From Flexistipes sinusarabici DSM 4947 (GTDB lineage Bacteria; Chrysiogenota; Deferribacteres; Deferribacterales; Flexistipitaceae): a stretch of DNA of 64,000 nucleotides. Positions 46,220-55,909 of this stretch are shown one piece after another (position 1 is the first letter of the stretch; each line of letters opens with the position of its first letter). The position numbers and the translations under genes were made by a program. The stretch lies in contig NC_015672.1 in assembly GCF_000218625.1 (NCBI RefSeq), positions 1,364,001 to 1,428,000 of the forward strand. Reading direction: 5' to 3'. The notes beneath the pieces were generated by a model. The model had not been told where the DNA came from. It ran no database searches and was given only the letters and a program-made list of their open reading frames with translations.

Positions 46220-46228
46220 GGGTTATAA

Positions 46229-47560
46229 ATGGGAAAAGTTTATTTAAAAACATTCGGCTGCCAGATGAACGAATACGATTCTCAGAGGATTCTGTCCGTT
46301 TTCAGGAACTACGGCTTCATTCCATCCGAAATTCCAGAAACAGCTGATTTTGCAATGCTTAACACCTGCAGTGTACGAGAAAAACCGCAGCACAAGGTTT
46401 CGAGTGAAATCGGCAGACTGAAAAAAATAAAACTTAAGAATCCAGAATTTAAAATAGGTGTTTGCGGGTGTGTTGCTCAGCAGGAAGGCGAAAACATCCT
46501 TTCGGACTTTCCGTACGTGGATTTTGTAATAGGAACAGAAGCTGTCAACAGACTCGACGTTATTATAGATGCCGTTCTGAATGGCGAACGAGTAGCCGAT
46601 GTGGAAATGAAAAGCGAAAATATAAGTATACCGGCATTTAGACGAGAAGCCTCACCATCTGCTTATGTAACAATTATGAAGGGGTGTAACAATTACTGTT
46701 CCTACTGTATTGTTCCCTATGTGAGAGGTTCTGAGGTAAGCAGAAAATCAACAGAAATTATTGATGAGATAAAATTTTTGATAGATTCAGGAGTAAAAGA
46801 GGTAACACTGCTCGGGCAAAATGTAAACTCATACGGAAAAAACCTTGACGAAAACATCAATTTTCCCAAACTTTTATATATGATAGATAAAATTGAAGGT
46901 TTAAAAAGGCTGAGATTTGTTACATCGCATCCGAAAGATTTTTCCAGAGAAGTTATATTTGCCATGAGGGATATCGATAAGATATGCGAATTTTTACATC
47001 TCCCTCTTCAATCAGGCTCTGACAGGATCCTGCGCAATATGAACAGAAAATATGATTATATCAGTTATGCCGAGAAAATTTCACTGGCAAAAGAAGAAAT
47101 ACCCGGATTAAGTCTTTCATCTGATTTTATAGTCGGATTCCCCGGGGAAACGGAAAAAGACTTTGAGGACACAATTAGCGCTATTAAAGAGATTGAATAT
47201 GAATCACTCTTTGCTTTCAAGTACTCACCCCGCCCCGGAACAAAAGCTGAAAAACTGGATGATACAGTTGATGACAAAGTAAAATCGGAAAGGCTGGAAA
47301 AACTTCTGAATGTACAGTCCGCCGTTACTGACAAACTTCTTAATAATTACATCGATAAAGATGCGGAAGTGTTAATTGAAGGCAAAAGCAAAAAGGATGA
47401 AAAAATATATTCGGGAAGAAACAGGCAAAACAGGATTGTAAATTTTGAAAGTGACAAAGCTTTAAGCCCGGGTGATATCGTAAATGTTAGAATCACTGAT
47501 GCAAAGCGTAACAGTCTTTTCGGTGTAAACAAAGAATGCATGACAACACTAAAAAATTAA
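46229..47560 (+). CDS. miaB: tRNA-2-methylthio-N6-dimethylallyladenosine synthase MiaB
   Basis: Radical-SAM methylthiotransferase modifying A37 of tRNAs reading U-initial codons. The 443 residues include the N-terminal UPF0004 domain (KTFGCQMNEYDSQRI with cluster Cys; NTCSVREKP; GVCGCVAQQ), radical-SAM CNNYCSYC (about 154-161), GLSLSSDFIVGFPGET, and a C-terminal TRAM domain (about 375-440). Start ATG follows GGG. The next gene starts 16 bp after its stop. Confidence 0.97.
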   Translation: MGKVYLKTFGCQMNEYDSQRILSVFRNYGFIPSEIPETADFAMLNTCSVREKPQHKVSSEIGRLKKIKLKNPEFKIGVCGCVAQQEGENILSDFPYVDFVIGTEAVNRLDVIIDAVLNGERVADVEMKSENISIPAFRREASPSAYVTIMKGCNNYCSYCIVPYVRGSEVSRKSTEIIDEIKFLIDSGVKEVTLLGQNVNSYGKNLDENINFPKLLYMIDKIEGLKRLRFVTSHPKDFSREVIFAMRDIDKICEFLHLPLQSGSDRILRNMNRKYDYISYAEKISLAKEEIPGLSLSSDFIVGFPGETEKDFEDTISAIKEIEYESLFAFKYSPRPGTKAEKLDDTVDDKVKSERLEKLLNVQSAVTDKLLNNYIDKDAEVLIEGKSKKDEKIYSGRNRQNRIVNFESDKALSPGDIVNVRITDAKRNSLFGVNKECMTTLKN

Positions 47561-47576
47561 TTACCGGAGGCAATAG

Positions 47577-48056
47577 ATGTTTGAAGTAGCAGTCAAATGC
47601 GTAATGAAGGAACCTTTAACCTCAAGATACCTTCTTATACTTGAATCGAAAGACAGCAGTTTTTATATTCCCATCAACATCGGCGTTTTTGAAGCGGAAG
47701 CTATTTACACCGCACTAAACAAAATAAAATCACCCAGGCCACTTACTTATGACTTCTTTAAAGGCATTTTAAACGTTATCGATGATATTGATATCAGTAA
47801 AATAACCATTTACGATGTTGATGGTCATGTATACAAGGCAAAGCTGGAATTTGCACATAACAGCAAACAGTGTCATGTGGACTGCAGACCTTCTGACGCC
47901 ATTGCACTGGGGCTAAGGCTGAATGCTCCCATATTCGTAGAAGATGATATTGTCCAAAAAAAGAAATGTGTTTCAAAAGACTGTCTCCAGGAAAATGAAA
48001 AAATAATTTTAGAGCAATTAATTACAGACCAGGCCACTACATATTGGAATGTTTAG
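47577..48056 (+). CDS. bifunctional nuclease-domain (DUF151/BFN) protein
   Basis: A 159-residue protein with the DUF151 motifs YIPINIGVFEAEAIYTAL, PRPLTYDFFKGIL and CRPSDAIALGLRLNAPIFVEDDIV. Family members have DNase/RNase activity in plants, and in bacteria are often near miaB or ribosomal genes with unclear roles. GGAGG precedes the ATG. Co-operonic with miaB and the repair pair downstream. Confidence 0.92.
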   Translation: MFEVAVKCVMKEPLTSRYLLILESKDSSFYIPINIGVFEAEAIYTALNKIKSPRPLTYDFFKGILNVIDDIDISKITIYDVDGHVYKAKLEFAHNSKQCHVDCRPSDAIALGLRLNAPIFVEDDIVQKKKCVSKDCLQENEKIILEQLITDQATTYWNV

Positions 48057-48059
48057 TGT

Positions 48060-49238
48060 ATGCCTCTCTCTTTTATTCACACGGCAGATTTGCATCTTGG
48101 CAGAGGGTTGGATCACTTTCCAGATAATTCACTGGAAATATATGAGCATTTATTAAAAACAATAGAAACCACAGCAATTAAAAACAATATTGACTTTATT
48201 CTTTTTGCAGGGGACATTTTTAACAGTCTTGACGTTGATATTTCAATAAAGAAAAGATTTCTTGACCTGATAAAAAATCTCGGCAAACACAATATCGAAA
48301 TATTCTATGCCTGCGGAAATCATGATTATTTCCAGAATAAATTCTACAAACCTTTTCTAAATGAAAGAAATTTTAATATCTTCCCCGAACACTGGCAGAG
48401 TTTCGAGCGGAATGAAGCAGTAATTCACGGCTACAGTTTTAATAAAGCAGCGTTCAAAAAAAAGATGCTTCAGGATTATACACCTGCAACTACTGATAAA
48501 ACCAACATTTTTTGTTTTCATACCAATATATCAGAAATAAGCAGCCGACATGAAAATTACGCACCTTCAAGTATTCAGGAATTCGAAAAATTTCCTCCAA
48601 ACAGTTTTTTTGGTCTCGGGCATATTCATCAACACAATCTTATAAAAGAAGGCAAACAGACAATTTTATATCCGGGCTCCCCTATTCCCACAAGAATAAT
48701 TGAAACGGGAGAAAAGGGATTTTACCTTGTAAAACAAAACAGCGATGAAACATTTGAAAAAATTTTCATAAAGAGCGGAACAGAAATAGCCGAGATAACA
48801 TTAGATATCACAGGCATAGAGGATTTTCTCGAAATTGATGATATTATAAAAGAAAATATGGACAAATATACAGACGGGAAAAACTTAGAGACCACTATAC
48901 CGGCATATTTATCTTTTAAGATAACACTCACCGGTAAGCTCTCACCTGAACTTAAAAAGGAACTCGTCAAGAATATAAGTGAAAATTATTTCGAAAGGGA
49001 AATGGAAGGTGTTTATGTCATGGATAACACCCGATCGATGACATCCCCTGAGTCAATAGCAGAAGAGAAAGGGTTGTTTGAGGCAATGGTTAAAACATAC
49101 TATAATATGGAAATGGATGAAGTTGAGTTGGATAAAAATATTGCTGAGCTTTTGGAGTATTCCGGCGATTTTAACTTTGATAAAGCTAAAGATGATGCAC
49201 TCCTGATTCTTTATTCAATGCTGAAGGGTGATAAGTGA
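48060..49238 (+). CDS. Mre11/SbcD-like metallophosphoesterase (YhaO-type)
   Basis: A 392-residue nuclease subunit. Metal motifs are HTADLHLGRG (about 6-15), FAGDIFNSLD (about 50-59), CGNHDYF (about 85-91) and GLGHIHQ (about 187-193). Capping and C-terminal domains follow. Length and pairing with the next gene match YhaO/YhaN-type Mre11-Rad50 systems for DNA end processing rather than classical SbcC. It overlaps the ATPase gene by 4 bp. Confidence 0.9.
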   Translation: MPLSFIHTADLHLGRGLDHFPDNSLEIYEHLLKTIETTAIKNNIDFILFAGDIFNSLDVDISIKKRFLDLIKNLGKHNIEIFYACGNHDYFQNKFYKPFLNERNFNIFPEHWQSFERNEAVIHGYSFNKAAFKKKMLQDYTPATTDKTNIFCFHTNISEISSRHENYAPSSIQEFEKFPPNSFFGLGHIHQHNLIKEGKQTILYPGSPIPTRIIETGEKGFYLVKQNSDETFEKIFIKSGTEIAEITLDITGIEDFLEIDDIIKENMDKYTDGKNLETTIPAYLSFKITLTGKLSPELKKELVKNISENYFEREMEGVYVMDNTRSMTSPESIAEEKGLFEAMVKTYYNMEMDEVELDKNIAELLEYSGDFNFDKAKDDALLILYSMLKGDK

Positions 49239-52200
49239 AGACATACATTGAGAAGTTAGAGATAGATAAGTGCGGGATTCTTCAAAATAAAACGCTGCAT
49301 TTCAGTCCGGATAAAATTAACCTCATATACGGTGATAATGAGTCCGGCAAAACCACTCTGCTGGAATTGATACGATACGGATTCTATGAAATTGGTAAAA
49401 AACACAAAATAAACGCTTTCCCGGATAAATATGCTGAAATATATCTTAACTGCTTAACGCAACCCTGCAAAGTTACACTCACCGATAAGAAACGGACAAT
49501 CTCTCCCAATGACTCCCTTCTGAACACTTTGTCCGAAAATGTTTCCAGGGAAAACTATGAAAATATATTCGCATTCGGACAGGAAGAATTGTTTAATATA
49601 CGTTACAAGGATATTTTCGGAAGAGAAAAAAATGCCATTCTGACTGCTACAGGCGTGGATCTGGAGACAGATTTAAACAAGATTCACAATGAGCTGAGAA
49701 AATCATATGAAAACCTATACAAACCCAAAGGAAGAATACCTACAATCAACAGTTACATTGCCGAATCAAAAAAGCTGCAGAAGGAATCAAAGAAAATCGC
49801 AGCCAAATTAAAGGAAAATGAGGATATATTCCAGGATCTTGAGAGCATACAATCAGAACTGAATAACAAAAGGAAACATATTAAAAAGTGCAGGGATGAC
49901 CTTAATGAACTTGGAATATTACTTCAACCGTTCGACACCTATTCGGATATAAAGGAAAAAGAAGCGGAACTGGACAGTCTGGAAAAATCAAAAAAAATTG
50001 ACAGAAAAATATATTCGGAAATTCAGGAAAAAAGAAATGAAATCAATGCACTTCTCAATAGAATAGAGGAGATAGAAAGCAGGCGGGCTGAAACCGAAGA
50101 GGAGATGAAACAGGTAGAAAGCAAGAGCAACAATATAAACTTGCAGGCTGCACAAGATCTGCTGAAACAGCTGGAAGCAAACCTTAACATATACGAAGAG
50201 GAAAACGAGATTATCCGTAAATATAGAAAAGCCACTGATGCAATTAACAATCTAAATGAAAAACTTAATATAAATGAACTTAACAACAGCATACTGAAAG
50301 AGGATGTCACAAACCGGCTCCTTGAAATAAACAGTGAATATCAGAAAGCAACTATGCAGATTGAACACACAGAAATGCTCCTGAAAAACAAAAAAGAAAG
50401 TTTGGCTATTGCTGAAGACAAAGCAAACAGCCTTCTTAATTCCTATGAAACAAGCTTCAGGGAAATACAAAAGGATCACGTTATATACGAAAAAGCTCTG
50501 GAAATACTGAACAGCAACGAAGAAAAGATAAAGAAAATTAATGAGGGTATTTCCGGCCTGGAGTCAGAAATAAAAGAATACGATATTGAGCTTCATAACT
50601 TTCTGCTGGAAAATAAATATATATTTGAAAACACAAAAGAAGCGGCAGAATTTGAAAATGATTATGAAAAAATCACACATTGTGAAGAAAACATAAAAGA
50701 TTTACTTAAAAAAACCGGTGATTTCAGCTTTCCAAAAAACATAAAATTTACTGCTGCGGGGATTCTGATATTTTCCATCCTGACGGGTATCACCAATAAT
50801 TTCATTTTTTCATTTGTTATTCCGTTTGCGGTTCTTACGGATATAATTCTGTATTTATTTAACAGGAAAAGAAAGAAAGAAACTAAAAAAGAAGCCGTAA
50901 AAATCTCGGAAAGCTTCTATTTTAATACACAGGAACCCTACGAAGTTTTGAACAATCTGCAGAAATTAAAAGAAAAAATCTCTCAGCTCGTTTCACTTAG
51001 AAAGGAATTGGCTGAAAAAGGAATAAGTTATGAAAATTTCACCGAAACCCTAAGATACTTAAGTGAGAAAAAAAGCGAAACAGAAGCTAACAGGGCAACA
51101 ATCAACAAACTTAATTTTGACAAAAAGATGCTGGAGTCTGAAATCACAGATGCAAAGAAAAATATCGATCATATAATGTACAAATATGATATTGACAATG
51201 AAAACGGGCTGAGCGGATTTTTTAACAAAGCCAATAACGACTTTGAATCATTCAATACCTTAACAAATGAAATAGAAACACTTGAATCTGATATCAGCAA
51301 TTTTACAATGCAGATTAAAACTTCAAAAGACAGAATTTCTTCACTGGCAGATGATTTAGAAAAAACTTTTGAAATAAACGGCCAGGAAAAAATTTCTATA
51401 GACAGATTAAATTACCTTCTTTCAGTCAGACAGGAGATTAGGCAAAGTATTGAAGACATAGAAGAATATGAGTATAAAAAGAAAAATTTTGAAGACACGA
51501 AAGCTTTTTTATCTAAATCCCTGAGACAAATGGATATAGATACCGATGATTTTAAAGATGCATATGCTAATCTGAAAAAACTAACAGACAGTGAGGAAAA
51601 AATCGTTCAGGAGCTTTCAAATCTTGACCGACAGTTGGAGAATTATTCCAAAGAAAGGGCTGTCAATAAAAATAAACTGATAAAAAATGAAACTGAATAC
51701 AAGAATTTACTGCAAAACAACAACTTAGATGATTTTTATGATGCTGAAAATGCACAGATGAATTATCAGAACTACCACGATCTTTTAAATAAATTCAGCA
51801 ATGATAAAGAACTTTTTTATAAAAAATACGGATTCTCAGTTAAAAAATATGAAGAAATCTTAAACAAAGAAAGTTACTCCTCCATAAAACAGCAAGCAGA
51901 AAAAAAACAGATGGAAATGGACAATTTAAACGAAGATATTACCCGCTTAAGTGCAGAAGAAGCCAGAACAAAGGAAATCATTTCACATCTGGTCGACAGT
52001 ACGGAGCTTATGGAAAATGAAAGACTGGAAAATTACTATTCAAGAAAAATCACCGAACACCTAAAGGAATACATAACATACAAGACAGCGGAAACAATCC
52101 TGGAGAAATCGATAAAACGCTTTGAAGAGGAAAGCCAGCCGGAACTTCTGGATAGAGCTTCTGATTTTTTCAATATTTTGACAAAAGGAAGATATGAAAA

Positions 52201-52531
52201 AATTAAAATTGATATAGCAGGAAACTTAAATGTGATTGACAGAAAGAGAAATTCTCTTGAAGCCAATATCCTGAGTGCCGGCACAAAGGACCAGCTGTAT
52301 ATATCACTCAGACTGGCTTATATTCAGATGCTTGATAAAAAATTTATACTCCCTTTAATTTTTGATGAAACCATAGTCAATTTCGATGACAAAAGACAAA
52401 ACGCATTCCTGAGTACACTCAGAGATATTACAGACAGCAGGCAGACCATTTTTTTCACTTGTCACAGCGCTGTTAAGGAAAAATTTCTGGATACATTCAA
52501 CGAAATAAATCTGCTGGAACTGACACAATGA
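49235..52531 (+). CDS. Rad50/SbcC-like AAA ATPase (YhaN-type) with central hydrophobic segments
   Basis: A 1098-residue SMC-like protein. The N-terminal half-ATPase has Walker A IYGDNESGKTTLL (about 31-43). Very long coiled coils (about 165-490 and 560-960) flank a central membrane-like region (about 503-545, two hydrophobic stretches followed by KRKKETKK). The C-terminal half-ATPase has the signature SAGTKDQLYISLRLA and Walker B LPLIFDETIVNFD. GTG start overlaps the nuclease stop. No zinc-hook CxxC is seen; the hydrophobic region sits where the hook would be, as reported for YhaN-like proteins. Likely DNA repair with its neighbour. Confidence 0.88.
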   Translation: MKTYIEKLEIDKCGILQNKTLHFSPDKINLIYGDNESGKTTLLELIRYGFYEIGKKHKINAFPDKYAEIYLNCLTQPCKVTLTDKKRTISPNDSLLNTLSENVSRENYENIFAFGQEELFNIRYKDIFGREKNAILTATGVDLETDLNKIHNELRKSYENLYKPKGRIPTINSYIAESKKLQKESKKIAAKLKENEDIFQDLESIQSELNNKRKHIKKCRDDLNELGILLQPFDTYSDIKEKEAELDSLEKSKKIDRKIYSEIQEKRNEINALLNRIEEIESRRAETEEEMKQVESKSNNINLQAAQDLLKQLEANLNIYEEENEIIRKYRKATDAINNLNEKLNINELNNSILKEDVTNRLLEINSEYQKATMQIEHTEMLLKNKKESLAIAEDKANSLLNSYETSFREIQKDHVIYEKALEILNSNEEKIKKINEGISGLESEIKEYDIELHNFLLENKYIFENTKEAAEFENDYEKITHCEENIKDLLKKTGDFSFPKNIKFTAAGILIFSILTGITNNFIFSFVIPFAVLTDIILYLFNRKRKKETKKEAVKISESFYFNTQEPYEVLNNLQKLKEKISQLVSLRKELAEKGISYENFTETLRYLSEKKSETEANRATINKLNFDKKMLESEITDAKKNIDHIMYKYDIDNENGLSGFFNKANNDFESFNTLTNEIETLESDISNFTMQIKTSKDRISSLADDLEKTFEINGQEKISIDRLNYLLSVRQEIRQSIEDIEEYEYKKKNFEDTKAFLSKSLRQMDIDTDDFKDAYANLKKLTDSEEKIVQELSNLDRQLENYSKERAVNKNKLIKNETEYKNLLQNNNLDDFYDAENAQMNYQNYHDLLNKFSNDKELFYKKYGFSVKKYEEILNKESYSSIKQQAEKKQMEMDNLNEDITRLSAEEARTKEIISHLVDSTELMENERLENYYSRKITEHLKEYITYKTAETILEKSIKRFEEESQPELLDRASDFFNILTKGRYEKIKIDIAGNLNVIDRKRNSLEANILSAGTKDQLYISLRLAYIQMLDKKFILPLIFDETIVNFDDKRQNAFLSTLRDITDSRQTIFFTCHSAVKEKFLDTFNEINLLELTQ

Positions 52532-53274
52532 AAATATCCCTCTTGCAGCTGAAAATTAAATCCAAGCCGGAAGAAAATATTGATAAAGTCATAAATAAAA
52601 CAAAAAATTTGAATGGTCATATCGTTCTGCTGCCGGAAATGTTCACCACCGGTTTCGATTACCCATTGATAAATTCCCTTGATGAGAAGCACCCGGAGAT
52701 TCTGAAGAATCTGCCTGATAGCAATGTTTATATGGGCAGTATTCTTAGAAAAACGAGTAAAGGCAAGTTTAACTCATTTTTTATAAAAAACGGGCGTAAC
52801 ATAACCTTCCCTTATGATAAACTGCATCTGTTTCCTTTGATGCAGGAAGAGAAACACCTTATGCCGGGTGAAAGGCTGAATACGTTTACACTTAAAAACA
52901 TATTATGCGCTGCCGGAATATGTTTTGATATCAGGTTCCCCGAAATGTTCCGTTATTATTTCAAAAAAAATGCTTCAATAATTTTTATACCATCTGAATG
53001 GCCTTCAAAACGCATAAAACAGCTTATAAGGCTTGTCAGAGCCAGAGCTGTTGAAAATCAGTGTTTTTATGTTATGTGTAATGCGGCTGGCAAAACAACA
53101 GGTCATCATTTTGGGGGAATGTCAGCCGTATTTGATCCTTTGGGAAACAATCTGAACAAAATGACAGCAAAATGCGACGAAATAATTTCAACTGAGATTG
53201 ATACTAACAAAATCAGCATTGCCAAAAATAATATTGAAACTTTAAATCACCTTAGAAATGATATTTACGGCTGA
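52528..53274 (+). CDS. carbon-nitrogen hydrolase (nitrilase superfamily)
   Basis: A 248-residue amidase-like enzyme with the Glu-Lys-Cys triad: E37 in LLPEMFTTGF, K98 in PYDKLHLF and C132 in GICFDIRFPE. MFTTGF and YDKLHLF are typical of omega-amidase/YafV-type enzymes that hydrolyse 2-oxoglutaramate-like amides or repair metabolites. The start overlaps the ATPase stop by 4 bp, so it is the last gene of the operon. Confidence 0.88.
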   Translation: MKISLLQLKIKSKPEENIDKVINKTKNLNGHIVLLPEMFTTGFDYPLINSLDEKHPEILKNLPDSNVYMGSILRKTSKGKFNSFFIKNGRNITFPYDKLHLFPLMQEEKHLMPGERLNTFTLKNILCAAGICFDIRFPEMFRYYFKKNASIIFIPSEWPSKRIKQLIRLVRARAVENQCFYVMCNAAGKTTGHHFGGMSAVFDPLGNNLNKMTAKCDEIISTEIDTNKISIAKNNIETLNHLRNDIYG

Positions 53275-53299
53275 CAACAAAATTAAAAATATGATTACG

Positions 53300-53329
53300 T
53301 TGACAGAAGAAGCTTTCACAATTTATGAT
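53300..53329 (+). promoter_or_regulatory. promoter of flavoprotein genes
   Basis: TTGACA (53300-53305), an 18-bp spacer and TATGAT (53324-53329), followed by an AAGGAG ribosome site before ATG 53380. Confidence 0.6.
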
Positions 53330-53379
53330 TTATTTAATACTTTTAATGTTAGTTTTGAAAATTTAAGGAGTATCGCAAA

Positions 53380-54732
53380 ATGAATAATACTCAAAAATAT
53401 GATTTCATAGCAATCGGTTCGGGTGTTGCTGGCAGCACAGCCGTTATAGAATGTGCCCGCCACGGCCTTAAAACAGCAATTGTTGATAACAAGCCATACG
53501 GTGGTACATGTCCGTTACGGGGCAGTGATCCCAAGAAGATACTTTTGGGGGCTGCAGAACTGTACGATTGGTTCAGCAGAATGAAGAACACCGGTATTAT
53601 TAACGGAGATATACGTATAGACTGGCAGAATCTTATTCAATATAAGTGCAGTTATACCAATAATATCCCCATGAAAGTGGAACAGTCTTTGAAAAAAATG
53701 TCCATAGATTCATTAAGCGGAAATGCAGAATTTGCAAATGAGAACACACTGAAAATCGGTGATAAATTTTACACAGCGGATAACATTCTTGTCGCCAGCG
53801 GTTCAGTCCCAACAAAACTGCCCTTTAATGGAGCAGAGATGATGAGCAGCAGCGATGATTTTTTATCTCTTAAAACCCTTCCTGATAAAATAATTTTTGT
53901 GGGGGGAGGTTTTATCTCAATGGAGTTTGCCCAGGCTGCTGCCAGAGCCGGGGCAAAAAGCATAATTGTTCATTCCGGGGAAAGAATTCTACTGGGGTTT
54001 GACAAAGAACTTGTGGGACTGCTTAATAAAGCTGCTCAGGAGTCAGGTATAGACATAATTGTGAATAACCGTGTTTCAAAGATTGAAACCGACGGAGATA
54101 CGTTAATTGCCCACCTTTCAAATTCTGAAGAAACCATCAGAGCTGATATGATTGTACACGGTGCCGGAAGAATGGCAAATGTTTACAATATGAATCTGGA
54201 AACCGGCAACGTTGCTTATGACTCTGGAGGAATCAAGGTAAATGAATACATGCAGAATACTTCCAATTCTTCCGTTTACGCTGCCGGTGATGTGACAGAC
54301 TCTGAAGGTCCTTACCTTGCAACAGTTGCAGCAATGGAAGGAAGAATTGCTGCGGAAAATATCATCCACGGCAATAAAAGAAAGCCGCAATACGAAAATA
54401 TTCCATCAGTTGTCTTCACAATACCCACCCTGGCAAGTGTCGGAATGCAGGAAGAAGATGCTGCAAAAGCGGGCATAAAATATAATTCCAGATTTCAGGA
54501 AACATCCGACTGGTTTACTTCCTACAGAGTTGGAGAGAAATATTCAGGGTATAAAATCATCACTGATGAGAACAACACCAAAATTCTCGGAGCTCATTTG
54601 CTCGGTCCTTCTTCTGAGGATGTTATCAATCTTTTCACTTTTGCCATAAACCGCGGTATTACCCCTGAAGAGATGAAAAATATGGTATATACTTACCCGA
54701 CCGCTTCATCAGATATAGTCTATATGCTATAA
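53380..54732 (+). CDS. pyridine nucleotide-disulfide oxidoreductase-like flavoprotein lacking the redox disulfide
   Basis: A 450-residue two-dinucleotide-binding flavoprotein of the glutathione reductase fold. FAD motif GSGVAGS is at 13-19 and the NAD(P) motif is VGGGFISMEFA (about 168-178). FAD motif 2 is SSVYAAGDVTDSEGPYLATVA. The region that normally reads GGTCxxxGCxPxK is GGTCPLRGSDPKK: C44 is kept but the partner is Ser49. The C-terminal H-x-H-P-T active-site dyad is replaced by YTYPTAS. It therefore cannot use a Cys-Cys relay and may be a simple NAD(P)H oxidase, coenzyme A or peroxide-type enzyme. ATG follows AAGGAG. Confidence 0.85.
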   Translation: MNNTQKYDFIAIGSGVAGSTAVIECARHGLKTAIVDNKPYGGTCPLRGSDPKKILLGAAELYDWFSRMKNTGIINGDIRIDWQNLIQYKCSYTNNIPMKVEQSLKKMSIDSLSGNAEFANENTLKIGDKFYTADNILVASGSVPTKLPFNGAEMMSSSDDFLSLKTLPDKIIFVGGGFISMEFAQAAARAGAKSIIVHSGERILLGFDKELVGLLNKAAQESGIDIIVNNRVSKIETDGDTLIAHLSNSEETIRADMIVHGAGRMANVYNMNLETGNVAYDSGGIKVNEYMQNTSNSSVYAAGDVTDSEGPYLATVAAMEGRIAAENIIHGNKRKPQYENIPSVVFTIPTLASVGMQEEDAAKAGIKYNSRFQETSDWFTSYRVGEKYSGYKIITDENNTKILGAHLLGPSSEDVINLFTFAINRGITPEEMKNMVYTYPTASSDIVYML

Positions 54733-54774
54733 TCAGGACGTTATACACAAACTGCAACGAAGAGAGGTGTTAAC

Positions 54775-55866
54775 ATGGACAATATTTTCAGGGAAAGTAA
54801 AATAAACAACGCGGTATTATCTAACAGACTGATACGTTCTGCAACGTGGGAAGGAATGTGTGATAATACAGGAGCACCTACGGAAAAACTAATTAAATTT
54901 TACGAAGAAATGATAAAAGGTGGAATCGGTTTGATTATCACCGGCTATCAGTATGTTAAAAAGGACGGGCAGCAGCTTCCAGGACAAATCGGAATTCATG
55001 ACGACTCGCTTGCAAAAAGCCACAAAAACCTTACAAAAAGGATTCACGAGGCCAAAGGAAAAATTTTTGCGCAGCTTGTTCACTGCGGAGGACAGTCAAG
55101 CAGTAAAAGTTCCGGATTTCAGCCTTCCGCCCCATCTGCATTGAAATCACCTCAATATCCTGAAAAAGTCAAAGAGTTAACGGAGGAGGAGATTGAAATA
55201 CTGATATCATCTTTTGCAGATGCTGCAATGCGCACCAAAGAATGGGGCTACGACGGTATTCAGCTTCATGCCGCACACGGGTATCTTATAAATCAGTTTT
55301 TGTCACCCAATACCAACAGAAGGAATGACAGGTTTGGCGGTACATTACATAACCGTGCACGATTTTTGTATGATATTTATGAAAATATCAGGGAAAAAAC
55401 TGGTAATGAATTCCCGATTATTGTAAAGCTTAACGGTAGTGACAACTTGGATGGAGGATTTGAACTGGATGAAGCTGTTAAGGTTGCAGAAAAGCTTGAT
55501 GAAATGGGCATAGACGCCATTGAGGTCAGCGGAGGAACCCCCGCTTCCGGTGAAAAAACACCGGTAAGAACAGATATCAGTGAATCGGGGAAAGAAGGAT
55601 ATAACATGCATGAAGCATTAAAAATCAAGAAAAATGTATCGTGTCCTGTTATATCAGTCGGCGGTTTCAGGAGTTATAAAGTAGTTGAAAAGGCTCTTGA
55701 GCAAATCGATTTTGTTTCAATGGCAAGGCCGCTGATATGCGAAGCCGATCTGCCTACTATCTGGAAAAGGAAAGATAAAAACACCTCAGACTGCATAAGC
55801 TGCAACGGCTGTTTCAGACCGGGTTTAAAAGAAAGCGGCATAAGATGTGTGATAAAAAACCCGTGA
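54775..55866 (+). CDS. NADH:flavin oxidoreductase, old yellow enzyme family
   Basis: A 363-residue FMN-dependent TIM-barrel reductase. Motifs are RLIRSATWEGMCDNTGAPTEKLI, QLVHCGGQSS, WGYDGIQLHAAHGYLINQFLSPNTNRRNDRFGG (catalytic His pair) and FVSMARPLICE. A C-terminal CISCNGCFRPG cysteine cluster is retained but there is no second flavoprotein domain, so it is shorter than dienoyl-CoA reductase. It lies 42 bp after the disulfide-oxidoreductase-like gene and may accept its electrons (inference). Confidence 0.9.
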   Translation: MDNIFRESKINNAVLSNRLIRSATWEGMCDNTGAPTEKLIKFYEEMIKGGIGLIITGYQYVKKDGQQLPGQIGIHDDSLAKSHKNLTKRIHEAKGKIFAQLVHCGGQSSSKSSGFQPSAPSALKSPQYPEKVKELTEEEIEILISSFADAAMRTKEWGYDGIQLHAAHGYLINQFLSPNTNRRNDRFGGTLHNRARFLYDIYENIREKTGNEFPIIVKLNGSDNLDGGFELDEAVKVAEKLDEMGIDAIEVSGGTPASGEKTPVRTDISESGKEGYNMHEALKIKKNVSCPVISVGGFRSYKVVEKALEQIDFVSMARPLICEADLPTIWKRKDKNTSDCISCNGCFRPGLKESGIRCVIKNP

Positions 55867-55872
55867 GATTTA

Positions 55873-55903
55873 TCCCGCCCTTAATCGAAAATTAAGGGCG
55901 GGA
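55873..55903. terminator. bidirectional hairpin between convergent genes
   Basis: A 13-bp perfect stem (TCCCGCCCTTAAT/ATTAAGGGCGGGA) with a CGAAA loop separates the flavoprotein pair from the minus-strand operon. Flanking T-runs are short. Confidence 0.8.
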
Positions 55904-55909
55904 CTTTGC

